NCBI RefSeq assembly: GCF_900109465.1
Contig: NZ_FOAZ01000008.1
Location: 186,001-250,000 of the forward strand
From: Streptacidiphilus jiangxiensis
GTDB lineage: Bacteria > Actinomycetota > Actinomycetes > Streptomycetales > Streptomycetaceae
Direction of reading: 5' to 3'
DNA length: 64,000 nucleotides
The notes below the pieces were generated by a model that was not told where the DNA came from, did not search any database, and was given only the letters and a program-made list of their open reading frames with translations. Position numbers and translations under genes: made by a program. This document shows positions 8,331 to 17,066 of the stretch, one piece after another. Position 1 is the stretch's first letter, and every line of letters begins with the position of its first letter.

Positions 8331-9642
8331 TCATCATCACCGAGCCCGCCAGCATGAGCGCTCCGATCACGTAGGGGACGGCGACCAGGGGGCTGCGGGT
8401 CCGCTCGCCGGCGAAGCTGTCGGCCCGGGTGCCCCAACCGGCGTTGTGCGCGCAGCGGAAGAAGCCGAAGAGCCGCACCGGGAGCAGCAGCAGCGTGTTG
8501 ATCAGCATGAAGACCGGCAGGAAGACCATGTCCCTGGGCCGGTAGGCGAAGTGGCGGCCGAAGCGGATGGCGATCGACAGCAGCGACATCAGCGCCGCGA
8601 GCCCGACGATGACCAGGCTCGCCTGCCACGGGGTGTGCGGGAGCGGCAGCTGGTCGTACAGACCGGGACGGGAGCCCTGGAAGAAGGCGCCGATCCAGGC
8701 GCCGAAGGTGCCCAGCAGCACGAACGGCACGGCGATGTCGGCCACGTAGAACAGGCAGAGCATCCGGGCGTGCACGAGCATCCAGCCGAGCATGCGCAGG
8801 GTGTTGTACTGCGAGCCGCGGGCCCAGCGGTACTGCTGCTTGGTCAGCTTCTTCAGCTGCAGCGGCGCGTCGGTGTAGACCAGCGAGGTGGACTGGTAGA
8901 CCGTCTTGTACCCGGCCATCAGCGTGTAGTTGGTGAGCGTACGGTCGTCGCTGACCTCGAGGAAGACGCCGAGGAACTTCTCGCCCAGGAAGCGGTCCAT
9001 GCAGTCGGCGAGGATCGAGCTGCGGAAGGCGATGGTGCGCCCGGGAAGGCAGCCGACGGTGCCGAGCGCGCTCATGGCGGGCATGGAGTACTGGCAGCGC
9101 ACGCTCTCCAGCCAGTCGGCCCAGCGGGTCAGCACCGAGCGACCCGGGTCGAGGATCCGCTGACGGGTGGTCACACCGCCGACCTCGGGATCGCGGAACG
9201 GCTTGACCAGCTCGGAGAGGGTGTTCGCGGTCCACACCGTGTCGGAGTCGACCAGGACGGCGATCTCGCCGGTGGACGCGTCCAGGCCCACCTTCAGCGC
9301 GTTGCGCTTGCCGGGGATCTCGGTCCAGCTCCAGAAGACCCCGAGGTCGTCGCAGATCCGTTCCAGGTCGGGGTTACGCGGTCCGTTGATCACCACGATG
9401 ATCTCGGTCGGCTGCTGCGCCCTGATCCGGCCGAGCACGTCGCGGAAGAGGTCCTCCGGCTCGTCCACCACGGGGATGATGACCGAGGTCGTGGTGTCGT
9501 ACGGCCGCAGCCACGGCCGGTAGCGCCGGGCCAGGATGATCCGGACCACCCAGAGGAGCCATATCGAGGCCATGAAGACGGCGAAGGGGTAGACCGTCCC
9601 CACCCGCCACCACTGTCGGCACTCCAACAAGAAAGCCAGCAA
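8323..9642 (-). CDS. Processive family-2 glycosyltransferase (polysaccharide synthase)
   Basis: 439 residues from TTG 9642. The start is chosen because AGGTG lies 7 nt upstream and the in-frame codons just before are stops. One N-terminal helix (about 17-36) leads into a GT2 domain with D132-S133-D134 in VLVDSDTVW, an acidic SDDRTL motif near 231-236 and Q269-xx-R272-W273 in QQYRW. This set marks membrane synthases such as hyaluronan, cellulose and chitin synthases. Four or so C-terminal helices (about 290-430) would form the export channel. It heads the operon GT2-GH26-GT39, opposite a UDP-glucose dehydrogenase gene, so a glucuronate-containing polymer is plausible but unproved. Confidence 0.88.
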   Translation of the reverse strand: MLAFLLECRQWWRVGTVYPFAVFMASIWLLWVVRIILARRYRPWLRPYDTTTSVIIPVVDEPEDLFRDVLGRIRAQQPTEIIVVINGPRNPDLERICDDLGVFWSWTEIPGKRNALKVGLDASTGEIAVLVDSDTVWTANTLSELVKPFRDPEVGGVTTRQRILDPGRSVLTRWADWLESVRCQYSMPAMSALGTVGCLPGRTIAFRSSILADCMDRFLGEKFLGVFLEVSDDRTLTNYTLMAGYKTVYQSTSLVYTDAPLQLKKLTKQQYRWARGSQYNTLRMLGWMLVHARMLCLFYVADIAVPFVLLGTFGAWIGAFFQGSRPGLYDQLPLPHTPWQASLVIVGLAALMSLLSIAIRFGRHFAYRPRDMVFLPVFMLINTLLLLPVRLFGFFRCAHNAGWGTRADSFAGERTRSPLVAVPYVIGALMLAGSVMMSV

Positions 9643-9649
9643 GTGCTAT

Positions 9650-9719
9650 CACCTGATCGCTGAGGGATCGGCAGTGGCTCGAACGAGTGCCGATGGCGAT
9701 CGATGCTAGCGATCAGGTG
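9650..9719 (-). promoter_or_regulatory. Leader hairpin occluding the GT2 ribosome-binding site
   Basis: On the coding (minus) strand the 5' arm CACCTGATCGCT (9719-9708) pairs perfectly over 12 bp with the 3' arm AGCGATCAGGTG (9661-9650). The 3' arm contains AGGTG, the Shine-Dalgarno for the TTG start at 9642, seven bases further on. Inside lies a second stem ATCGGCA/TGCCGAT (9694-9688 with 9673-9667). Folding would hide the ribosome-binding site, so translation of the synthase should need opening of this stem. A DNA-level cruciform or operator is an alternative. Confidence 0.6.
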
Positions 9720-9866
9720 CCAGGCCCAGACGTGGCCAAAAGTCCACGAATCAGACATCAATGAGTAGTTGTTATGCATGTGTGACAAGGTCTGGTGAAG
9801 GCCATTTCACGTTTTGTTCACTACCTGGAAGGATGCGCCCACCCGACTGTCAGGAGGAGCGCGCGC

Positions 9867-11186
9867 ATGAGGGTCACCGTCATAGGCACCGGCTATCTCG
9901 GCGCCACCCACGCTGCCTGCATGGCCGAACTCGGCCACGAGGTGCTCGGTCTCGACGTCGACCCGGACCGGATCGCGGCGCTGGCGGCCGGTCGGCTCCC
10001 CTTCTACGAACCCGGCCTGGACGAGCTGATCACCACCCATGTCGCGTCCGGCAGGCTGAGGTTCACCACCTCCTACGCCGAGGTTGCCGCATTCGGGGAG
10101 ATCCACTTCTCCTGTGTCGGCACCCCGCAGCAGCCCGGCGCCCAGGCCGCCGACCTGCGCTACGTCGAGGCCGTCATCGACTCGCTCGCGCCCCACCTGG
10201 AGCGCCCGGCCCTGGTCGTGGGCAAGTCCACCGTCCCGGTCGGCACAGCCGAACGCCTCGCCCGTCGCCTCGTCGAGCTCGCGCCCGTCGGCGCCGAGGC
10301 GCGCCTCGCCTGGAACCCCGAGTTCCTGCGCGAGGGTTTCGCCGTCGAGGACACCCTGCGCCCCGACCGCCTCGTTCTCGGCCTCGACCGAACCGGCGGA
10401 CCGGCCGAGGAACTGCTGCGCCGCGTCTACGCGGCCGTGCTGGACGCCGGCGTCCCGCTGGTCACCACCGACTTCCCGACCGCGGAGCTGGTGAAGACCG
10501 CCGCCAACGCCTTCCTGGCCACCAAGATCTCGTTCATCAACGCCATGGCCGAGGTGTGTGAGGCCTCCGGCGCGGACGTCACCCTGCTCGCGCAGGCGCT
10601 CTCCCACGACACCCGCATCGGCGGCCGGTTCCTCTCCGCCGGTCTCGGCTTCGGCGGCGGCTGCCTGCCCAAGGACATCCGCGCCTTCGCCGCCCGCGCC
10701 GAGGAGATCGGCGCGGGGCAGGCGCTGGGCTTCCTGCGCGAGGTCGACGCGATCAACCTCCGCCGTCGTGAGCGGACCGTCGAGCTGGCCCGCGAGCTGA
10801 CCGGCGGCGAGCTGGCCGGCCGCCGGATCGCGGTGTGGGGCGCGGCATTCAAGCCGAACTCCGACGACATCCGCGACTCGCCGGCCCTCGACGTCGCGGC
10901 CCGGCTGCACCGCGAGGGCGCCGACGTCACCGTCTACGACCCCCAGGCGCTGGACAACGCCCGCAAGGCCCACCCCGCCCTCGGCTTCGCCGCCTCGGCG
11001 GTCGACGCGGCGACCGACGCCGACCTCGTCCTGCACCTCACGGAGTGGGCGGAGTTCCGCACGGTCGACCCGGCCGAGCTGGCCCGCGTCGTCGCGCGGC
11101 CGTGCGTGGTCGACGGCCGCAACGCGCTGGACCCCGACGTCTGGCGTGCCGCCGGCTGGACCTACCGTGCTCTCGGCAGGCCCTGA
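9867..11186 (+). CDS. ugd: UDP-glucose 6-dehydrogenase
   Basis: 439 residues from ATG 9867, with CAGGAGG upstream. It oxidises UDP-glucose to UDP-glucuronate with two NAD+. The N-terminal Rossmann fold begins MRVTVIGTGYLG, the central helical part has the conserved GKSTVPVGTA and WNPEFLREG motifs, and the catalytic cysteine is C266 in GFGGGCLPKD. The C-terminal UDP-binding domain has WGAAFKPNSDDIRDSP. Length is normal for the family. It is divergent from the GT2-GH26-GT39 operon and is the likely source of an acidic sugar nucleotide for it. The UDP-mannose/GDP-mannose dehydrogenase relatives are less likely but not fully excluded. Confidence 0.9.
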   Translation: MRVTVIGTGYLGATHAACMAELGHEVLGLDVDPDRIAALAAGRLPFYEPGLDELITTHVASGRLRFTTSYAEVAAFGEIHFSCVGTPQQPGAQAADLRYVEAVIDSLAPHLERPALVVGKSTVPVGTAERLARRLVELAPVGAEARLAWNPEFLREGFAVEDTLRPDRLVLGLDRTGGPAEELLRRVYAAVLDAGVPLVTTDFPTAELVKTAANAFLATKISFINAMAEVCEASGADVTLLAQALSHDTRIGGRFLSAGLGFGGGCLPKDIRAFAARAEEIGAGQALGFLREVDAINLRRRERTVELARELTGGELAGRRIAVWGAAFKPNSDDIRDSPALDVAARLHREGADVTVYDPQALDNARKAHPALGFAASAVDAATDADLVLHLTEWAEFRTVDPAELARVVARPCVVDGRNALDPDVWRAAGWTYRALGRP

Positions 11187-11219
11187 CCGGGGGTCCCGCT
11201 CCAGGAAGGACGGAAAGAC

Positions 11220-11438
11220 GTGGCAAAGCCCGTGCGTGCGGCGATAGGGGACAAGTGGATCACTTGCCTGTTCTGCGGGGGCGATGTCTTTCGCGACCGT
11301 GAGGTGAAGCTGAACAGCTCCGGCATGGAGGTGATGAACCTCGGCTGGGCGAACGAGTCGGCCACCGGGTTGATCTGCTGGAACTGCGGCTACGTGCACC
11401 TGTTCACCAACGACGACCTCGGGCTGTACAAGGCCTGA
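11220..11438 (+). CDS. Small zinc-ribbon-like protein
   Basis: 72 residues from GTG 11220, with AGGAAGGACGG upstream. Two cysteine pairs, CLFC near residue 16 and CWNC near residue 53, form a probable treble-clef or ribbon zinc site. The protein has no signal peptide or membrane segment and ends in an HLFTNDDLGLYKA segment. It lies 33 bp after ugd and may be transcribed with it. The family is conserved in actinobacteria but I know no function. Confidence 0.75.
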   Translation: MAKPVRAAIGDKWITCLFCGGDVFRDREVKLNSSGMEVMNLGWANESATGLICWNCGYVHLFTNDDLGLYKA

Positions 11439-11450
11439 CACACAAGAACC

Positions 11451-11480
11451 GAGCCCGGCGGACCGAGGTCCGCCGGGCTC
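11451..11480. terminator. Bidirectional terminator hairpin between the zinc-ribbon gene and ppa
   Basis: A perfect 13-bp stem GAGCCCGGCGGAC / GTCCGCCGGGCTC encloses a 4-nt CGAG loop. It lies between two convergent genes (stops at 11438 and 11500). There is no clear T-run, as is common in streptomycetes. Confidence 0.75.
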
Positions 11481-11499
11481 AGGGGTGCCGCTGGTGCGG

Positions 11500-11994
11500 T
11501 CAGTGCGACTTGCCGGACTCGGCCAGGCGCTTGATGGAGTTGGTGATCTCCTCCTCCGCCTCCTGGCGGCCGACCCAGTGCGCGCCCTCGACGGACTTGC
11601 CGGGCTCGAGGTCCTTGTAGACCTCGAAGAAGTGCTGGATCTCGAGGCGGTCGAACTCCGAGACGTGGTGGATGTCGCGCAGGTGCTCCCAGCGCGGGTC
11701 CGAGGCCGGGACGCAGAGCAGCTTGTCGTCGCCGCCCGCCTCGTCGGTCATGTGGAACATCCCGATGGCGCGGCACTTGATGACGCAGCCGGGGAAGGTG
11801 GGCTCCTCCAGGATGACGAGCGCGTCCAGCGGGTCGCCGTCCTCGCCGAGCGTCCCGTCGACGAAGCCGTAGTCGGCCGGGTAGCGGGTCGAGGTGAAGA
11901 GCATGCGGTCGAGGTAGATGCGACCAGACTCGTGGTCGACCTCGTACTTGTTCCGCGAACCCTTCGGGATCTCGATCGTGACGTCGAACTCCAC
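11500..11994 (-). CDS. ppa: Inorganic pyrophosphatase (family I)
   Basis: 164 residues, start ATG 11994. It hydrolyses pyrophosphate to phosphate in the cytoplasm and so pulls biosynthetic reactions forward. The start [20 protein letters not shown] and the signature DGDPLDALV (about residues 51-59) with its metal-binding aspartates are typical of soluble Mg-dependent family I enzymes, and the length is that of other bacterial members. The gene is divergent from the D,D-carboxypeptidase gene, only 63 bp apart, and ends at a shared hairpin with the zinc-ribbon gene. Confidence 0.96.
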   Translation of the reverse strand: MEFDVTIEIPKGSRNKYEVDHESGRIYLDRMLFTSTRYPADYGFVDGTLGEDGDPLDALVILEEPTFPGCVIKCRAIGMFHMTDEAGGDDKLLCVPASDPRWEHLRDIHHVSEFDRLEIQHFFEVYKDLEPGKSVEGAHWVGRQEAEEEITNSIKRLAESGKSH

Positions 11995-12057
11995 AGCTCT
12001 CCTCCAATATCAGTGCTTGCAGCCAATAGTGTCTCCTACGGCGTGGAGTGCTCAGGA

Positions 12058-13704
12058 ATGGGGAAGGGCCGGATGGGCAACTGGGCGGACCGGGGGAGTC
12101 GGTCGGTCGCGGCGGCGAGGGTGGCCGCGCTGCGCGTGACCCGGAAGTCGGTGCAGGTCGCGCGGCAGGCAGCCGAGGCCGCGGCGCGGCGGGCCGAGCC
12201 GACGCGGGTGTCCGCGCTGCGCTCGGCCAGGCGCGCCGGGCGCGCCTACGCGTACGCGCCGACCCGATGGGTCGTGGGCGTCGCCGCCGGCAGCGGGCTG
12301 GTGCTCGCCGTCGTCTCGATCGCGGCGGCCGGCCCCTGGGAGGGTGGGCAACGCGCGAGCGACGCCGCCCTGGCCCGCGGCCACGCCGTCGCGGGCACGG
12401 GCCACCACGGCAGGCCGACGCCGAAGCCCGCCGGACCCGCCTGGCACGACGTGGCGGACGTGCTGGACCCGGCGGGCGGCTCCGGCACCGCGCCCACCCC
12501 CCAGGGCCTCGCCGGCGCGCTGGCCGGCCCGCTCGGCGCGACCGCGCTCGGCCGGGTCACCGCCTCGGTGGTGGACGTCGCCGACGGGCACACCCTCTAC
12601 GCGTCCGGCGCGGACCAGGACCAGCAGCCGGCCTCCACCAACAAGATCGCCACGGCGACCGCGGCGCTGAGCCTGCTCGGTCCCGACCACCGCTTCACCA
12701 CGAAGGTCGTCGGCGACGCCACCACCGGCCTCACCCTGGTCGGCGGCGGCGATCCGACGGTCACCGCCGCCACCGGGGCGGACAGTCTCACCGCGCTCGC
12801 CGCGGCGACCGCGGCCGCGCTGAAGGCCGCGGCAGCGAGCCCCGGCACCACCAGTCCGAGCGCGACGCCTGCGGCCACCGCCCACCGGGTCGCGCTCCAC
12901 TACGACCTGTCGCTCTTCTCCCTGCCCGCGCTTCACCCGATAGGCGTCAACGACAACATCGCCCTCGTCCAGGCCCTCACCGCGGACGAGGGCCGCCTCG
13001 ACCCGACCAGCACCGAGAACGCCCCGCGCTACTCCGACCCGGCCGCCCACGCCGCCTCGGTCTTCGCCGCCGCGCTGGCCGCGGACGGCGTGAACGTCGA
13101 CACCTCCCCGGTCACCGGCACCGCGCCCGCGGGCGCCCCGCTCCTCGCACAGATCCGGAGCGCGCCGCTGAGCGACGTCGTCGAGCGGATGCTGACCGAC
13201 AGCGACAACGACATCGCGGAGGCCGTCGGCCACGCCGTCGCGATCGCCGCAGGCCGACCGGCGACGTTCACCGGGGCCGCGCAGGCCGTCCAGGCGCAGC
13301 TGACACGTCTCGGCATCCAGCTGGGCGCGACGCACCTGGCCGACTCCAGCGGCCTCGGTGACGCGGACGAGCTGCCTGCCGCCGTGCTGACCCAACTGCT
13401 GGTGCTGGACTCCTCGGCCGCCCATCCGGAGCTGCGCAGCGTCCTCTCCGGCCTGCCGATCGCGGGCTTCACGGGCACCCTGGACAACCGCTACGGCGGC
13501 CCCGGCAGCGAGGCCGGCCTCGGCGTGGTCCGCGCCAAGACGGGCTCCCTGCAGACCGTCAACACCCTGGCGGGCCTGGTCGTCGACCGCAGCGGACGGC
13601 TGCTCGCCTTCGCCTTCATGTCCAACGGCAGCTCCGACCAGAACGCGGCGCGCGCGGCCCTGGACGTCCTGGCGAGCCGACTGGCCACCTGCGGCTGCAG
13701 CTAG
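12058..13704 (+). CDS. dacB: D-alanyl-D-alanine carboxypeptidase/endopeptidase (PBP4, S13 family)
   Basis: 548 residues if started at ATG 12058 (GGAG 9 nt upstream); ATG 12073 is an alternative. A basic cytoplasmic tail (about 1-75) is followed by one membrane helix (about 77-95) and an extracytoplasmic S13 domain. The penicillin-binding motifs are S193-TNK, S382-DN and K494-TG. These enzymes remove or cleave the terminal D-Ala of peptidoglycan stem peptides. An Ala-rich, low-complexity stretch (about 243-275) interrupts the usual domain. The gene opens the rightward housekeeping run toward ftsH. Confidence 0.92.
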   Translation: MGKGRMGNWADRGSRSVAAARVAALRVTRKSVQVARQAAEAAARRAEPTRVSALRSARRAGRAYAYAPTRWVVGVAAGSGLVLAVVSIAAAGPWEGGQRASDAALARGHAVAGTGHHGRPTPKPAGPAWHDVADVLDPAGGSGTAPTPQGLAGALAGPLGATALGRVTASVVDVADGHTLYASGADQDQQPASTNKIATATAALSLLGPDHRFTTKVVGDATTGLTLVGGGDPTVTAATGADSLTALAAATAAALKAAAASPGTTSPSATPAATAHRVALHYDLSLFSLPALHPIGVNDNIALVQALTADEGRLDPTSTENAPRYSDPAAHAASVFAAALAADGVNVDTSPVTGTAPAGAPLLAQIRSAPLSDVVERMLTDSDNDIAEAVGHAVAIAAGRPATFTGAAQAVQAQLTRLGIQLGATHLADSSGLGDADELPAAVLTQLLVLDSSAAHPELRSVLSGLPIAGFTGTLDNRYGGPGSEAGLGVVRAKTGSLQTVNTLAGLVVDRSGRLLAFAFMSNGSSDQNAARAALDVLASRLATCGCS

Positions 13705-13780
13705 TGCCGTGGCCGGGTTTCTCGCGCCGACGCGGCGGAGCCGCATATGGGAAGAGCCTCGCGCCCCCGGGTGGTGCAAC
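13705..13780 (+). repeat. Half copy of the intergenic element with variant right arm
   Basis: Only a right-half relative is present. TTTCTCGCGC is followed by a GC-rich insertion and then AGAGCCTCGCGCCCC and GGTGCAAC. The junction AGAGCCTCGCGCCCC also occurs in the copy ending at 39221, where other copies read AGTTCCTCGCGCCCC. It fills the gap between dacB and the metalloprotease gene. Confidence 0.6.
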
Positions 13781-13781
13781 G

Positions 13782-13787
13782 TACGGT
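13782..13787 (+). promoter_or_regulatory. Possible -10 element (TACGGT) of a leaderless transcript
   Basis: TACGGT ends 7 nt before ATG 13795 and no Shine-Dalgarno is present, so transcription may start at or next to the start codon. No good -35 was found. Weak on its own. Confidence 0.3.
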
Positions 13788-13794
13788 TGAGCGC

Positions 13795-14913
13795 ATGACG
13801 AGCGCCAGCGGGAGCAGCAGCAACGGCAGCGGCACGGACATGATCGACTGGGACCTCGCGGTCGCGACGGCGACGCGTTTCGTGCGGCCGGGCCCGGAGG
13901 TGACCCGCGAGGAGGCCCGCGCCGTCGTCGCCGAGCTGCGGGTGCACGCCCGCGAGGCGGAGGGGCACGTGCGCGAGTACACCCGCATGGGCGCGCCCTC
14001 GGGCGGGACCCCGGTGCTGGTCGTGGACCGGCCGGGCTGGATCAAGGCGAACGTGGCCGGCTTCCGCACCGTCATCAGTCCGTTGACGGGCAAGCTCGCC
14101 GCCCGCCGGGCGAACGTCCCGGGCGGCGCCGCGATGAGTGCGGTCGGCAGCAAGATGACGGGGGTCGAGCTCGGGCTCGTCCTCTCCTTCCTGTCCACCA
14201 AGGTGCTCGGCCAGTACGAGACCTTCGCCCCGGCGGAGGTGCCCGCCGACCTATCCGCGATGGGCGAGCCGGCCACCCCGCCGGGACGCCTGCTGCTGGT
14301 CGCGCCGAACATCGTCTCCGTCGAGCGGGAGCTGGACGTGGACCCGCACGACTTCCGGCTCTGGGTGTGCCTGCACGAGGAGACCCACCGGACCCAGTTC
14401 ACCGCGGTGCCCTGGCTGCGCGACCACATCGAGGGGGAGATCCAGGCCTTCCTCGCCGAGACCGAGATCGACCCGGCCACGCTCTTCGAGCGCCTGCGCG
14501 AGACGGTGACCGGCGGGGGAGCCACCCCGGAGAACATCGCCGAGGTGGTGCAGACGCCCGCGCAGCGGGAGATCCTCGGGCGGCTCACGGCCGTCATGTC
14601 GCTGCTGGAGGGCCACGCGGACGTGGTGATGGACGGGGTCGGGCCGCAGGTGGTGCCGTCCGTCGCGGAGATCCGGGAGAAGTTCCAGCAGCGCCGGGCC
14701 AAGGGCGCGAGCCGGATGGACCAGCTGCTGCGCCGACTGCTCGGCATGGACGCGAAGCTGCGTCAGTACCAGGACGGGGCGGTCTTCGTGAACGCGGTGC
14801 TGGACGCCGTCGGCATGGAGGGCCTCAACAAGGTCTGGACGTCCCCGAACACGCTCCCCACCAAGGAGGAGATCCACAACCCGGCCGCATGGGTGGCCCG
14901 GATGCACCGCTGA
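13795..14913 (+). CDS. Zinc-dependent metalloprotease, DUF2342 family
   Basis: 372 residues from ATG 13795. The zinc-binding motif is H194-E195-E196-T197-H198 in CLHEETHRTQF, followed by WLRDHIEGEI. The early part has TRMGAPSGGTPVLVVDRPGWI and the C-terminus ends PAAWVARMH, all typical of the actinobacterial DUF2342 family, sometimes named a coenzyme F420 biosynthesis-associated protein from its neighbourhood in other genomes. No F420 genes are present here. No signal peptide is seen, so it is probably cytoplasmic. It sits between dacB and tilS, as in other streptomycetes. Substrate unknown. Confidence 0.85.
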   Translation: MTSASGSSSNGSGTDMIDWDLAVATATRFVRPGPEVTREEARAVVAELRVHAREAEGHVREYTRMGAPSGGTPVLVVDRPGWIKANVAGFRTVISPLTGKLAARRANVPGGAAMSAVGSKMTGVELGLVLSFLSTKVLGQYETFAPAEVPADLSAMGEPATPPGRLLLVAPNIVSVERELDVDPHDFRLWVCLHEETHRTQFTAVPWLRDHIEGEIQAFLAETEIDPATLFERLRETVTGGGATPENIAEVVQTPAQREILGRLTAVMSLLEGHADVVMDGVGPQVVPSVAEIREKFQQRRAKGASRMDQLLRRLLGMDAKLRQYQDGAVFVNAVLDAVGMEGLNKVWTSPNTLPTKEEIHNPAAWVARMHR

Positions 14914-15079
14914 GCGGTCGACCGCGGTTCACCGCGGTTCACCCGTCCGGTGGACGCGCTGCTGCGGGACGACGACGCACCCGCGTGTCGTCCATGTCTT
15001 CTGCGACGATGTGCAACCTGACGGTCACTCTGGGTGTGAGACGATGCGGCAGTCCACCCGCCCTGAGGAGTGATCGGTC

Positions 15080-16174
15080 ATGGGCCCCCATCCCGCGGTA
15101 GCAGCGATACGCCTGGCGGTGCGCCGGGTGCTCGCCGAGTTCTCCGACGAGGTTCCGCCTACGTTCGCCAATCCCGCCGTGCCCCCGCAGTTCATCCGCT
15201 CCGTGGGTGACGTCGACCCGCGGCACGCGAAGTTCCGCAGGCCCCGTCCGAGGCCCGCGCCCTCCGCGCCACTGGTGCTGGTGGCCTGTTCCGGCGGGGC
15301 CGACTCGATGGCCCTGGCCGCCGCCACCGTCTTCGAGGCCGCCAAGCTCGGCATCCGCGCCGGTGCGGTGACCGTCGACCACGGGCTGCAGACGGGTTCC
15401 ACCACCCGCGCCGTGGAGGTCGCCACGCGCCTGCGGGACCTCGGGCTGGACCCCGTCGACGCGCTCGGCGTGAACGTTCCTGCCGCCCGCGGCCACGGCG
15501 GCCCGGAGGCCGCCGCCCGGGACGCCCGCTACGCCGCCCTGGAGGCCGCCGCCGAACGCCACGGCGCCCGCGCCGTGCTGCTCGGCCACACCCGCGACGA
15601 CCAGGCCGAGACGGTCCTGCTCGGCCTCGCCCGCGGCAGCGGCACCCGCTCGCTCAGCGGCATGGCGGCCACCGCCGGCCGCTACCGCCGCCCGTTCCTG
15701 GAGCTGGACCGGGCCACCACCCGCGCCGCCTGCCACGTGCTGGACCTGCCCGTCTGGGACGACCCGCACAACACCGACCCCGCCTACACCCGCGCCCGGG
15801 TCCGCCACGAGGTGCTGCCGGTGCTGGAGAAGCACCTCGGCGGCGGCGTGGTCGAGGCCCTCGCCCGCACCGCCCGGCTCTTCCGTGACGACGCCGACGC
15901 CCTCGACGTCTGGGCCGCGCAGGTGGAGACGGAAGTCACTCATCCGGACGGACTCGACCCGGCCCGCCTCGCCGAGCTGCCCGCCGCGGTCCGCCGCCGG
16001 GTGTTGCGCCGGGCCGCGCTGGCCGCCGGGTCACCGGGCGGCGAACTGTTCGCCCGGCACGTCGAGGCCATGGACCAACTGGTGACCGCCTGGCACGGGC
16101 AGGGCCCGGTCCATCTGCCCGGAAACGTCCGGCTGCGGCGCCAGGCGGGCCGCCTGGCCTTCCGCCGCAGCTGA
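15080..16174 (+). CDS. tilS: tRNA(Ile)-lysidine synthetase
   Basis: 364 residues from ATG 15080 with GAGGAG upstream. TilS attaches lysine to C34 of the CAU-anticodon isoleucine tRNA, changing its decoding from AUG to AUA. The ATP-pyrophosphatase loop SGGADS is at residues 71-76, with [21 protein letters not shown] further on. Before the loop is a basic and proline-rich stretch (about residues 25-62) that I do not recall from the family, where the SGGxDS motif usually lies nearer the N-terminus. It is followed after about 100 bp by hpt. Confidence 0.93.
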   Translation: MGPHPAVAAIRLAVRRVLAEFSDEVPPTFANPAVPPQFIRSVGDVDPRHAKFRRPRPRPAPSAPLVLVACSGGADSMALAAATVFEAAKLGIRAGAVTVDHGLQTGSTTRAVEVATRLRDLGLDPVDALGVNVPAARGHGGPEAAARDARYAALEAAAERHGARAVLLGHTRDDQAETVLLGLARGSGTRSLSGMAATAGRYRRPFLELDRATTRAACHVLDLPVWDDPHNTDPAYTRARVRHEVLPVLEKHLGGGVVEALARTARLFRDDADALDVWAAQVETEVTHPDGLDPARLAELPAAVRRRVLRRAALAAGSPGGELFARHVEAMDQLVTAWHGQGPVHLPGNVRLRRQAGRLAFRRS

Positions 16175-16272
16175 CGTCGTCGCGCCTCCCGTAAGGTTGA
16201 GGAACGCAGACGCAGACGCAGGGGCGACGGACGACGACTCTGCGGGAATCCAGCTTCGAGGAAGTAGCGCGG

Positions 16273-16827
16273 GTGGACGAGAAGGACATGGGCACCGATC
16301 TTGCCAAGGTGCTCATCAGCAAGGACGAGATCGACGCCAAGCTGGCCGAGCTCGGTGCGCAGATCGACCGCGACTACGCGGGCAAGGATCTGCTCATCGT
16401 GGGTGTGCTGAAGGGCGCGGTCATGGTGATGGCCGACCTGGCCCGGACCCTGCACTCCGACGTGACCATGGACTGGATGGCCGTCTCCTCCTACGGGATG
16501 GGCACCAAGTCCTCCGGCGTGGTCCGCATCCTCAAGGACCTGGACACCGACATCTCCGGCCGCGACGTGCTGATCGTCGAGGACATCATCGACTCCGGTC
16601 TGACGTTGTCCTGGCTGCTCAGCAACCTGCAGTCGCGCAACCCGGCCTCGCTGGAGGTCTGCACGCTGCTGCGCAAGCCGGACGCGGCCAAGGTGTCGAT
16701 CGACGTCAAGTACGTCGGTTTCGACATCCCCAACGAGTTCGTCGTCGGCTACGGGCTGGACTACGCGGAGAAGTTCCGCAACCTGCCCTTCGTCGGCACG
16801 CTCGCCCCGCACGTCTACGGCGGCTGA
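16273..16827 (+). CDS. hpt: Hypoxanthine phosphoribosyltransferase
   Basis: 184 residues from GTG 16273. It salvages hypoxanthine (and usually guanine) by transfer to PRPP, giving IMP or GMP. The PRPP-binding loop [13 protein letters not shown] is at residues 99-111, the [12 protein letters not shown] segment near 45, and the typical C-terminal [14 protein letters not shown] segment is present. Length and order tilS-hpt-ftsH match many Gram-positive genomes. Confidence 0.95.
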   Translation: MDEKDMGTDLAKVLISKDEIDAKLAELGAQIDRDYAGKDLLIVGVLKGAVMVMADLARTLHSDVTMDWMAVSSYGMGTKSSGVVRILKDLDTDISGRDVLIVEDIIDSGLTLSWLLSNLQSRNPASLEVCTLLRKPDAAKVSIDVKYVGFDIPNEFVVGYGLDYAEKFRNLPFVGTLAPHVYGG

Positions 16828-17066
16828 TTGGTCCACTGCGGTGGGAACAGCACCCGGTTTCCCTCCGTTGGACCCTGGGAAGAGCCGTTTGACACGGGAA
16901 CGCAACCGTTCACATGGAGAATGGCTGCGGTACCGTCCAATAATTCGCTGTTCCTATCGGGACGGTCGAGGACAAACACAGACATAGGACGCACCGTCGG
17001 TCGCGAGGCCGGAGGTGCCGCACTTAGTGGCAGGAGGGACGGGGCGGCCAGGGTCGCCCCGCATGG

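Noticed and set aside
9650-9719. c-di-AMP (ydaO) or c-di-GMP riboswitch before the GT2 gene
   Set aside because: The leader has a simple nested hairpin and lacks the conserved cores of those riboswitches as far as I can see by eye.
14914-14942. Tandem CGCGGTTCAC repeat as a CRISPR or regulatory array
   Set aside because: Only two short units directly after a stop codon; too little to support any array.
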